Shown one piece after another: positions 1-13,110 of a stretch of DNA of 64,000 nucleotides; the stretch's first letter is position 1; every line of letters begins with the position of its first letter. The stretch comes from Syngnathus acus (lineage: Eukaryota; Chordata; Actinopteri; Syngnathiformes; Syngnathidae). The translations under genes were made by a program, and so were the position numbers. The notes under the pieces were generated by a model that saw nothing but the letters and a program-made list of their open reading frames with translations, was not told the origin of the DNA and ran no database searches. The DNA lies in NCBI RefSeq assembly GCF_901709675.1, contig NC_051108.1, positions 3,444,631 through 3,508,630 of the forward strand, written 5' to 3'.

Positions 1-67
1 AGATTTGTCTTTATTGAGCCATTTTTGCTTCAATATGCATTTAAATCATAATAACTTTGTGTTTCAG

Positions 68-2580
68 CCGCACGATCCCTTAGCATGACGACTCAAGTAA
101 ACGCTCAAGGTGCAGACTCGCATTGTTTGAATAAACACAAGCATGAGGCTAACTGTCACTGTTTTCCAGCTCAGACAAAAAGCAAGAAGACACTAGCCCG
201 TCCTGGCGTGAGGAACATAGTACTGGTGGAAGGAGTGCGAACTCCCTTCCTAATGTCTGGAACTACGTGCGTATTACTCTTAGTTTGTCAGAAAAGTGAT
301 TTCAGTCGTTAATGTTTCTTTGTTTACAGCTATGCTGACCTGATGCCTCACGACTTGGCCAGAGCAGCTCTACAGTAAGTGTGTGTTACCTTGGCGTAAA
401 ATCATTTTATCCGGGATAATTTTTTATTTTTTTTTGTAGAGGTCTTCTGCACAAAACAGGCTTACCCAAGGATGCTGTGGACTACATCATTTATGGAACA
501 GTCATTCAGGAGGTTAAAACAAGCAATGTTGCTCGAGAGGTATTAACACTCATTTACACATCAATATAGAAAGAGCTGCTCCTGATGAGCGTTATCCTTC
601 ACCTTGTTCTCAGGCAGCGCTGGGTGCAGGCTTCTCAGACAAGATCCCCGCTCATACAGTCACCATGGCTTGTATCTCCTCCAATCAGGCCATGACCTCG
701 GGTATGTCAGAGCCACTATGACTGCATTAGAACCAGACCTCAATCTGAAATTCAATCAAATAAATAGTTAGCTATCTCTTTCAGTTGCCTGCCTGACTTG
801 TGTTTTTGTCTCCTTCTAGCTGTTGGCCTAATTGCTGCCGGGCAGTGTGACGCGGTAGTGGCAGGTGGAGTCGAATTCATGTCCGACGTTCCTATCCGTC
901 ACAGCCGCAAGATGAGGAAGACGATGTTGTCGCTCAGCAGGGCAAAGACCCTCGGCCAGAGGCTCGGTCTAATTGGAAGCATCCGTCTGCCACACCTCTC
1001 ACCAGAAGTATGTGTTCACAGTATTGATTGTAAATAGGGTTGCACCAAAAAAGGAATTTCACGCTGCCAACATTTTTCAGAATGGTAAAAATACGATAGC
1101 ACATCCATGACAATGCCGCACTTTTACTTTGTGCCCGAAGCTGCCCGCTGTCGCCGAGTTCTCTACTGCCGAAACAATGGGGCACAGTGCCGACCGCCTG
1201 GCTGCAGCGTTTGGAGTCTCCAGAGTGGAGCAGGATGAGTTTGCTTTGAGATCTCACACTTTTGCCAAAAAAGCCCAAGATGCAGGTCTGCTGCAGGATG
1301 TCATCTCCTTTAAAGTGCCCGGTAAATATTTCATCACACGTGTATCTAACCTCACTTCTGGAATATAAGAATATTCCAACCACGAGTGTGCAAGGGTCCG
1401 CCATATTTTTTTCTACACGATGGTTTGTCTTTTTAGGCCGTGATATTGTTTCCAAGGACAACGGCATCCGTCCATCCTCCAAGGAGCAGATGGCCAAACT
1501 GAAAGCAGCCTTTGTTAAACCTCACGGCACCGTCACCGCCGCCAACTCGTCCTTTTTGGTAAGCCCAACACAAGCGCTGCCGCAACTTTCCAGCTCCTCT
1601 GGTCTAGTCAAGTTTTCTTCCAAAACTGCCATTCTACTTATTCCTGCTTTCAGACTGACGGTGCCTCTGCTGTGCTCATTATGTCTGAAGAGAAAGCTCT
1701 GGCAATGGGCTACAAGCCTAAAGCCTACCTGAGGTAAGTGCACAATGGCGTCATTTCATCCCAATTAACACTTGATTAATGCTTCCTTTGTATTCTTCAT
1801 GACAGAGACTTTGTTTACGTGTCTCAGGACCCCAAAGATCAACTACTTCTGGGGTGAGTCGATTTTTTTTTTTCTTTTTTTACTGTTTATAAATATTCGC
1901 ATATCCAATTTTTAAGTGTGAACTACTCCGACCCTTTTCAGGCCAACTTACGCTACACCCAAGGCCTTAGAACGTGCTGGCTTGACCATGAATGACATTG
2001 ATGTGTTTGAATTCCACGAGGCATTCGCAGTAAGTCATCACAGAGGAATTGACGCAAGGTTATAATTACGATCCTCGCTCTGCTTGGTATCAGATGAAAT
2101 CAATATTCTCTATTTGGTATTCGTTGTAACACAGTTTGCTTATGGTTTTATTTTCCAGGGTCAGATTATGGCAAATCTGAAGGCCATGGACTCGGATTGG
2201 TTTGCCCAGACATACATGGGCAGAAAAACAAAGGTTAATGATTTTTTTTTTTTTTTCCTCTGTCAATCCTTTTCTAACTTCAATCGATATAATTTACCTT
2301 AAAGGTGGGTACTCCTCCCATGGAGAAGTTCAATAACTGGGGAGGCTCTCTGTCCTTGGGCCATCCATTCGGTGCCACCGGTTGCAGACTGGTCACCACG
2401 GTTGCACACAGACTGCAGAAAGAAGGAGGACAGTTTGGACTTGTGGCAGCGTGCGCTGCTGGAGGACTGGTGAGTCGTGGCTAGCAGCCAGTTTTGAAAA
2501 CTTTTTTTTTTCTTAATTGCTGCTGACACATGTATGTTTTTCAGGGTCACGCCATGGTGATTGAAGCCTACCCCAAGTAA
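68..2580 (+). CDS. hadhb: Trifunctional enzyme beta subunit (mitochondrial 3-ketoacyl-CoA thiolase), 5' end outside window
   Basis: Catalyses the last step of long-chain fatty acid beta-oxidation, thiolytic release of acetyl-CoA, as the beta subunit of the inner-membrane trifunctional protein. Coding exons read: 68-109, 170-266, 330-374, 440-539, 614-701, 820-1007, 1141-1321, 1437-1558, 1654-1733, 1806-1853, 1942-2029, 2159-2233, 2305-2469 and 2545-2580 (stop TAA). All introns are GT-AG. They give 450 residues, close to the roughly 474 of the family once a transit-peptide start of about 22 residues upstream is allowed for. Two bases at the start of exon 68-109 belong to a codon split with an upstream exon, so the ATG at 85 is not the true start. 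Catalytic features seen: nucleophile Cys at 671-673 in [11 protein letters not shown], His at 2362-2364 in GHPFGATG, and Cys at 2452-2454 in AACAAGG. The protein ends in EAYPK. Vertebrate HADHB usually has HADHA head-to-head upstream; that region is outside the window. Confidence 0.96.
110..169 (+). other. hadhb: 60-bp in-frame intron of hadhb
   Basis: This stretch has no stop in the hadhb frame and could be read as 20 extra His/Cys-rich residues. It has a good donor (CAAG then gtgcag), a branch-point-like gctaac about 18 bases before the end, a pyrimidine tract and acceptor ttttccag. Removing it joins VNAQ to [12 protein letters not shown], which aligns without a gap to the vertebrate HADHB pattern (QTKTKKTLAKP). 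The neighbouring introns are also only 63-74 bp, so 60 bp is credible. Confidence 0.85.
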
Positions 2581-2920
2581 AGCATGTAAACTACCATCAC
2601 TAACCAGACTCATCACAAGATCAACACACTCACGCACATTTAGTTACAGCCCAAATGTATATATTTGCACCACTCTGCCTTGAGGAGTCAATCTCGGTGT
2701 GGACGCGATTGTGGAAAAACGGCTGTTAATTTATAGCAGTGGAATGTTGCCTTTTGGTTTTAGGGAATGGCAGAGGCATCATGTCGGCACTTTGAGCCAA
2801 ATGTATCAATCATGATGCTGTTAAGGCCTTTAACGGAGTTAAAATCATGCTGTTTATACTTGTGAGAATGTTTTTTTTTTTCTTATAAACTGTCCAAATT
2901 AAAGGATGTGATGACAATGC
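2581..2920 (+). other. hadhb: hadhb 3' UTR with ATTAAA polyadenylation signal
   Basis: The stop codon is followed by about 320 bases of untranslated sequence. An ATTAAA signal lies at 2898-2903, so cleavage is expected shortly after, around 2915-2925. No competing AATAAA was seen before it. Confidence 0.7.
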
Positions 2921-2998
2921 ATGTGCATTTTTTTTCCCTATTGCTTCAAATTAATTTTACAATCCTTGACGTGTAGAAATGTATGGTGATCTTATTGT

Positions 2999-3250
2999 AG
3001 GGCTGTGCAAATTCAATTACAATTATTACACAGCATAATTACAAAATTGATTTTTAATATGCATTATTTATTTATACAAGGAAAACAAATTTTAATTTAT
3101 ATATTAACAGCTTTATTTTTTTTAAACTAATTCATTTTATAAATTTAGTTTGGCCCAAAAAGAACTACACGTTATAGTGTTTCAAAGAAATGTTTTTTTT
3201 TTTTTTTTTTTTAAATAATTTTTAAACATGCATGTCAGCAGCCCTGCAAA
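2999..3250. repeat. AT-rich stretch with degenerate transposon-like ends
   Basis: The sequence begins TAGGGCTGTGCAA and ends GCAGCCCTG, a weak inverted pair resembling the ends of fish hAT elements. No target duplication was found, so the assignment is tentative. The interior is AT-rich with a long T run at 3193-3212. Confidence 0.3.
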
Positions 3251-3599
3251 ATTAATTGATAGTGAATATAGCTGTCTGCGTCTTGACTATATGACTGATG
3301 TTAATGAGGTGGGGGAAATGGATGCTCCTTTCTGGTGATGTTTAAACAACATACGGCAGGTGACTTAAAAAAGTTGACTTTACAGAGAAGCTATTTAGGG
3401 GTAAAGCTGAGCTTCACCCGCTCAAGTGTTTATCTAATTCACCTCGGATGGCTGCATTTATATCAACATTTTTTTTTTTTTTTTATTCCACCCGCCTGGG
3501 AGCCTGCTCAACACACACCTCGGGTTGGGAAGAGCCTTGTTAACATAACTTCAGTCAGACACTTGCGTTTAAAATGTATTTAAAGATTTAATTCTTGCA

Positions 3600-4150
3600 G
3601 TTGAAGCCACGCTCGACTCCAGAGTCGATTATGCAGCCGCGCCTGTCACCGGCAGCAGGCGCGGGGAATAAAACCAATGTTTTACCGCCGAGGCAAAACG
3701 CCGCTCAAATGTAAATAGCGGGGAGAGAGACAGGCGAGGTTTTGTGTTTTTAAAAGCTTCAAAAAAAAAAAAAAAAAGTACCTCAACCCTGCGAGACACC
3801 GCAGACACGCGTCGACAAGGCGGGCCGCCTCCCTGCCTCAGCGGGGCTTTGATCACGCCCAACCTTTTATGGGGGATGACTGGCGGAGGCACCCGCTGCT
3901 GTCACTACAAATCTACGCGTCTACCTCGGCGAGCGCGTGGGGAGGATGCGGGGATGATGCGGGACTTGCAAGGGGGTGGCGGGTGGAGTCTTCGGGCTTT
4001 CATCTCATCCTCTCTGGCGCACACGGACACCTGATCGAGTGTTTTTGGGGTAGCGCGTGCACACCTGCGCTCCGCGTGACACTCGAAACATGCACGCGCA
4101 TACCAGCAGGGTTGCATAGGCAGGGGCGTATAGTCGCTTGGGGGGGCAGT
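3600..4150. promoter_or_regulatory. CpG-rich island without a recognisable gene
   Basis: GC-rich and CpG-rich sequence set in AT-rich surroundings; 13 CpG can be counted in 3601-3722 alone, and density stays high to about 4100. No exon with recognisable protein similarity was found on either strand. It could be an unmethylated CpG island serving an unannotated non-coding transcript, a hadhb-distal regulatory site, or simply a GC-rich patch. Confidence 0.4.
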
Positions 4151-4181
4151 CGTGGGGCAAAATTTTGAAAACGTAAACAAT

Positions 4182-4232
4182 CATCCATCCATTTTCGACT
4201 GCTCATGCGGAGCGGGTCGCGGGGGCAAACAA
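4182..4232 (+). repeat. Fragment of dispersed fish repeat (CCATCCATTTTC...GGGTCGCGGGG)
   Basis: The words catccatccatttt and gagcgggtcgcggggg, about 20 bases apart, match the start of a dispersed repeat that is very common in teleost genomes. A related head occurs at 8847-8880. Only this short piece remains. The class (SINE-like or other) is not decided here. Confidence 0.5.
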
Positions 4233-4260
4233 CAAAATGTAAAATGGATAAAGATGATTG

Positions 4261-4573
4261 TTGTAGACTTTTTTTTTCACGGGCCGCATTGTAGTCATAG
4301 CTTCTTTCGGAGGGCCATTATACAAATAAATGTATGAGCACCTCATATTATATACAGTAAAAGCTCCAAAACAAACTGACAACTCGTTTTCAAATCAGAC
4401 CAGTAAAAACTGGTCAAATATTTTAAAAAAAAGATATTAAAAGTGAGGAAAATTTGCAATTCTAGTAATGACACATGAATTTGATGCACAATTTGTCTTC
4501 CCGGGCCACATAAAATGATGTGGCGGGCCGTATCTGGCCCCCGGGCCTTGAGTTTGACACCTGTATTGTAGAC
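4261..4573 (-). mobile_element. Non-autonomous hAT-type element with 8-bp target duplication (left end eroded)
   Basis: The element body is 4269-4565, flanked by TTGTAGAC at 4261-4268 and 4566-4573, an 8-bp duplication typical of hAT transposons. It is an inverted copy of the element at 23852-24170: the two share gcggcccgc-type ends and a common interior (gatgcacaatttgtcttc). The right end keeps TTTGACACCTGT, but the left end has lost its CAGGGGTGTCA terminus and shows a T run instead. No transposase is encoded. Confidence 0.8.
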
Positions 4574-7720
<3,147 letters not shown>

Positions 7721-7776
7721 CCTTGCAATATCTCCCTCAAAGAATATTGAATGGAGCTATGAAGTTCAAAGTTAAG

Positions 7777-7891
7777 CCTCTAGGGGGTGCTATGTACATG
7801 GAAGTAGCTATGAATGTGACCTCTGGTCATGACGCTGCCAACAGCCAGATGGAGAAGGGACGTGGCCTCTCGTTTTCGCCACTAGATGGCA
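7777..7891 (+). promoter_or_regulatory. Pair of CTCF-type motifs, both forward
   Basis: CCTCTAGGGGGTGC at 7777-7790 and CCACTAGATGGCA at 7879-7891 fit the CTCF core (CCASYAGRKGGC). The second is an exact fit. The first is a near match with the characteristic TAGGGGG run. Both point toward the tfap2 genes. They lie 5 kb downstream of hadhb, where a domain boundary between a housekeeping gene and a developmental locus would make sense. Binding is inferred from motif only. Confidence 0.55.
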
Positions 7892-8843
7892 TTCAGACTC
7901 AGCACAAAATAAATGAGTTTTTATTTTATGTACATGACCTTGACATTAAGATATTTTGTTTTTATTTACCACAAATTGACATTGATCAAGACATATTTTG
8001 TGAAGTTCATCAATAAACGTTTTATTTATCATTATAAAAATGAAGCAACACGAGTTTGGATTTTTTTTTAAGCCAAATATTAGAGACTGTATTTCTGTTA
8101 TTATTTTTAATGAATTTATTCATGACTGAAATTGAGATCATTAAAACAAAGAGAAATAGTTGCATGTTGTGAAGCTTAAAGTAAAAAACTCTAAATGTTC
8201 TGTTTCAAACATGCACAAACTGCATGATGATAATGTTTGTGCGTCATACTTATGTAGATAAAAGTGGGCAATTAAAAATAAATGAGTCAAAGATTTGAAT
8301 CTATTATATAAACGTATGGAAATTGGAGAATGCAGCCTTTGGCTGCTCACACGCACATACATTTGCGCACACGCATGCAGAAGGAGACGGCGAGTATTCA
8401 AACCCATTCTTGCGTAAATCACTTGGCCTCAGGGCTCTCTTAACCCTTCCTCTGTGTGAGTGAGTGTGTGTGTCCCTTAGATGTTGCTTTTAAAGCGCTA
8501 ATGCTGGTGGACACTGCTACAGTTTGCTGTGATGATGCTGCATATCAGTCAGCAAATGTAGCTGCAAGAAATCCAAAGCAGAATTCTAATCCTGTTTGGA
8601 CTAAAATACTACTGACTTTCGACAAAAACTTTACACTTAAAAAAAATGAGTTATGATTGTTGAAGCATTTTGCGGTGGTTGAAATGCATCGCGTCAGGTG
8701 TACTTTGTCCCTTGCATGCAGACGGTAAACTACAAGCATAAAAATAAACAATATTAAAGCAATACATTCCTGGAGATAAATTGTCTTGGTAAAGGCTGAT
8801 TCACTAAATTAATTTTTTATTTTAATAAATTTCATATCATAAT

Positions 8844-9170
8844 CATCCATCCCTTTTCTGTGGCGCTTGTCCTGATTAGGTGAGCATTTGCGCGAGAGCC
8901 TGCCTACCCTGTAATTATTATTATCATCATTATTATTATATTATAATAATAATTATTATTATTATTACTATTATTACTATTATTACTATTATTACTATTA
9001 TTATTATTATTATTATTGTTATTATCATCATCATCACTATTATTATTATTATTATAGTTACTGTTATTGTCATTGTTATTATTATTATTATTACAGTGTA
9101 TGTGAGAGGAGGGGAAAAACCCTGGACTGGTCATCAGCCAATCACAGGACACAACAATAAACAACCACAC
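8844..9170 (+). repeat. Dispersed fish repeat with an internal (ATT)n expansion
   Basis: The left part (8847-8880: catccatcccttttctgtgg, then cgcttgtcctgattagg) and the right part (9115-9170: aaccctggactggtcatcag followed by ccaatcacaggacac) are the head and tail of a very common teleost repeat. The middle is replaced by an imperfect ATT/ATC/ACT microsatellite at 8911-9095. The repeat family is recognised from general knowledge of fish genomes; its class is not assigned. Confidence 0.7.
8911..9095. repeat. (ATT)n imperfect trinucleotide microsatellite
   Basis: About 185 bases of ATT/ATC/ACT triplets. The spurious frames through it read poly-Ile on one strand and poly-Asn on the other; neither is a gene. 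Confidence 0.95.
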
Positions 9171-12100
9171 ACTGTAAAGTACACATAAATTCAACATTTT
9201 TATATTCTTATTCCACTTTATGAACTTTACAAGACCTATTAGTTGTCGGAGAAAAAAAAAAAATCATTCTACTTACTAATTTTAATTATTTTCTTGCCCT
9301 GAAGAACAAGCTTTAGTGATGGACAGGAATTTTTATTTTTATGGAACATAATTATACCATTGACCCATTAGGTTAGCTGGTTTTTAGTAGCGAAAGACAT
9401 AAAAAGTTACGGGTATTACACACAAAAACACAACACACACACACAGTCTGCAAGTTATCTCTTGCTCGCTGAACCCTTGTAATGCTCCTATTAGCAGCTT
9501 CAGTTAAATTGGCATTTCATCAGGCAGCTGACAAGTGAATTATCTACCCCAATTTCCTCTCTTTTACCTCCCTCTCTTTCTCTCTCTCTCGCCGCCTCTG
9601 TCTGTCTGCCTCGGTCTCCCACTCTCCCCCCGGCTCAGTGACAGTAGCCTTAGGCCTGAGATAAAGAGGAGGCGCGCGACGCTCAGCGCTCTCACACACA
9701 CTCTGCAGAACTGAAGTGACATTCTGTCAAAACAATAGTTTACTACAACAGGAACTTGTGTGTTCTGTCACACCGAGGCCCAACTTCAACTTTGGGACGT
9801 ATAGGAATCGCTTTGCAAATTGATCGCCGCCTCCGTGCTCACTTTGCACGTGTGTGAACAGGTGTTTCACACCAAGTAGGGAAAAATAGACAGTGGGGCT
9901 ACAATCTTAGAACATACTAAAAAAAAACTCAGAGGACAGTTTAGATGCTCTTCAACATAAGAGCCTCTGTAGTTCTCCGTGGAGAAATTGCCATGGCTGA
10001 CAAATCTCTTGTTGAGTTTCTTTGGCAGACAGTTGCACTGCTGTGTGCATGAAAGAAAGCATTTTTCTTAGAAATGCGGCTCACAAGAGATTGCTTCGTG
10101 CAAGCGTGAGACGCTGGATGGTGACTAGCTTCCGTTTGACCTTGCCAACCTCATACGAAGGCAATAAAAAAAAAAGTATTCCTCGTACAGTACCGCCTCA
10201 AACTGGGGTCACTGTGTGTGGATTTTAAAACAATCCACTATAGCCATATTATTATTATTATCATTATTATTATTACTAATATTATTATAGCCCTATTATT
10301 ATTATTATTATAGCCCTCATTGACAATCCTGCCTGCGTCCACCAGGAGAAGCTGTAGAGCAGGTTGAAAAGACGTCTGCCTGTTCAAATCGAGGAAATGA
10401 AAAGTGTGACCTTTTTTTTTTAAGCATGACCTTTGACTCCATGATGACAAATGATAAGATGTGCGTTATGAAGCTAGAAAGCCATAACGGTGAGATGGCG
10501 AAACACACAAAAGAAAAATCCCCCCCGCCCCTCCACTTACAGACACACATGGACAGACAGGAAGAAACAGCGAGACGGACACATGGGTCCATATATAATA
10601 TATTCGTATGTGTGCACGCGCAAGCCCAAATCCGATGTGTGTGAGGAATGTTATGTGTGTATGTGTGTGTGTGTGTGTGTGTGTGCTACCTGGCCAGCAG
10701 TGGTAACAGGCTCTGAGGCCTTTAATGGGATTTAGCCCGAGGCTGTTTTATTAAGATGTCGGCTTTCCCTGCTGCCTCCGCAGCTGACACCATTCCCCAC
10801 TGATACCCCACCCCAACCCACCACCACCAGCGCCAACCGTCCTCCTCACCCCCGCTGCTCACCAGCCTCCAACACCCCCACCCGGCCTTCACCCCCACTC
10901 AACCATCACCCCCCCCCACAGGTCCAACCCCTCCTCTCTGCCCCAATGCCCCCTCATCCACACACAATTGGCAAATACCTCACCTTAACAACCCAGCCCC
11001 ACTTTATTGATGTCTTTGCTGGTAATCAATGAAGAAAAAAAAGAATACCCAAAAAATAGTTTTGTTTCATGATACATGCTGGTTACAATTTGATAATACA
11101 GTAAAATTGCATTGATTACGTTCAGGAACCATATTCACAAAAAATAAATAAATGTTATCTACTGTTTTTTTTTTTTATGTGTATGCACCATTTTAAGCAA
11201 ACAAGTTAATTAGTTAAATTATTTTAGTTGTTCAACTATGGAGAAAATAATATTGCCATCTCCAGGCACCGCTTAAAACACATTTTGTGGAATTATATAT
11301 AAATATACTAAAATAATTTTGCACTTATGCGTGTACAAAATAAACCATTTCGAATTTTCTGACATTCTAACAATGTTTTGAGTCTCACACAAAAAGCTCC
11401 CCTGGCCAAGTTGTTTCTTTACTTTTTAATGTCCTCTGATTTCTTTTCTTCATCTCAGCACCAAATTGATGTTGCTGGTTCCATCTTCCAATCTGCCTGT
11501 TTTGCCACAATTCCCACTTCCTCTTGAAACACGATCATGCCCCCTTAAACAGAGCCCAGAGCAAGTGACTCTGGACCTCTAGGCACTTCCCCTCTCCGTT
11601 GCCCCCCAGGTATTCACTTCCTGTGCCCCACACCCGTCAGCACCCACCTTAAGGTAGCACAGCCCTGCAGGCACTGGTGCAACTCTAAGAACGATATCGT
11701 GGTGAGGACGATGTTTGTCTTTGTACTCGCTTGTACTTCTCCGTGCTTGATGAGGGCAAGTAATGAAGAAGTTGCGTAACATTTAGACTTTTTTTGTTTT
11801 TTGTATCATGCATTTCTTTCTCATGACGGATTGTTTGCTCGGAGGGAGTTTTGCCGCACGGTGAAGTTTGGGAAGAGTGTGTTTTGCAGCTTTACGTGCC
11901 TTGTGTGTGTGTTTTCTCCTGTCCTTGTCTTGAGTGCTTTTGCTGTTTTTTCCCTGCCAGGCTGTTCTGATTGGCTGGCCCTGGGGAAAGGAGATATCAT
12001 GTTTAGCCCCAAACCAACATGCCTCCCTCATCCAGCATTCGCCGCCACAACGATTGAGTGTTTGTCTGTGAGAGAGTGAGAGAGCGAGTGAAATAGCGCA

Positions 12101-12860
12101 ACAGAGAGTCAGAGGGAGGTCTGCGCGTTCAGGCGATCACACACCATGCTCTTTCTGCTAAAGTGCTTCTCGTCTACTTGGCCGAGGCTGATGAGGTATG
12201 ACATCACAGCACTTTGTTTTATCTTTAAAAGATGAGCAGGGAGTCCTTCACTTTCCCTTAATGAGGCTGAGGTGCCCACATATATGTGTGTCTATGCTGC
12301 CCATCACCCCACTACAAATATTGTGGCGTGCGTAAGGTTGGGCGCACTTTTGGTTTTCTCGCTAACACCCATTTTACCAATAACCCCTGGCGTTTCCTGT
12401 CCTGAAGCCATATGTCAAACCTCATTGGCTGCCGCATCAATAATGGCACACTCAGATTTCAACACCGCAACCGACGTATCACTTTACCAGTCTTGGAATT
12501 TTTCGTTTTTGTATTTTGACTGTGGCTATTGGGGTCTAGTTTGTTTTGATTATCTTCGTCAAAGTGGAGTCACAAAAGGGGGATTTCAAATAATTCCATC
12601 TCTGACTGTGGATTATTGCCTGAAAGACCAGTCCTGGAAATTGTCTGACACACCACAGTGCAGTTTGTATGTCCACCCTGTGCTTTTCGTGTCAATTGGC
12701 CTGAGGTGTCAATATAAAATGAATTTGATTTACATGTGCACTGGTGACCAGTCCAGTGTCTCATCCCACATTTTCTATAGTTGCCATGTGTTGGACGTAC
12801 ATAAAACAAAGTGAAAACATGTCAAACAAAATTCACACGCCACAATGGTCAATAAAAGAT
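9171..12860. other. Intergenic, no gene recognised
   Basis: Mostly unique AT-rich sequence with a pyrimidine-rich run at 9541-9640, a second ATT microsatellite at 10248-10316, a TG array at 10658-10684 and a C-rich stretch at 10790-10970. A palindromic AP-2-type site, GCCTTAGGC, lies at 9647-9655. An open frame of 180 codons at 12272-12814 has no recognisable product. Confidence 0.6.
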
Positions 12861-12869
12861 AGATAAATC

Positions 12870-13110
12870 TGCGATGATTAATCCGAGATTAGCTACACAT
12901 GTGTGCTCCAAACAACTCTTGCTCCTAATCCTCATGGGAAGCTTCTTGGTGTGTGCGCCATGTTGCCAGACGTGACAGTAGCTGGTTTACGCGGCTGTGT
13001 TGCGAGATTAACTAGCGTTAGCCATCATTAGCCTGTGCGAAACAACACAGCAACAGACAGCAATTAACCCGTTAATCCGGCTAATCCACTAATGGAGCTA
13101 ATCGGACTGG
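12870..13110. promoter_or_regulatory. Candidate enhancer: cluster of TAAT homeodomain words
   Basis: About eleven TAAT/ATTA words occur in 240 bp, with five within 13062-13105. Four are the bicoid/Otx/Pitx-type word TAATCC (12879-12884, 12926-12931, 13073-13078, 13082-13087), and TAATCG lies at 13099-13104. The density is well above what base composition predicts for the final 45 bp. Its role as an enhancer is inferred. Confidence 0.4.

Noticed and set aside
85-312. ATG at 85 as the hadhb start, with an exon running to 312
   Set aside because: The acceptor at 66-67 and an upstream split codon show the true start is outside the window, and the exon ends at the donor at 267. The 20 His/Cys-rich residues are better explained as an intron.
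934-1497. 187-codon frame antisense to hadhb
   Set aside because: It is a shadow of hadhb exons 820-1007, 1141-1321 and 1437-1558 and spans their introns.
8880-9197. Poly-Ile and poly-Asn frames
   Set aside because: They are translations of the (ATT)n array and not genes.
12272-12814. Uninterrupted 180-codon frame on the plus strand
   Set aside because: No recognisable domain, no consistent codon bias or repeated motif, and its last part overlaps a fragment resembling a dispersed fish repeat (ctggtgaccagtccagtg). It could be chance; RNA-seq would decide.
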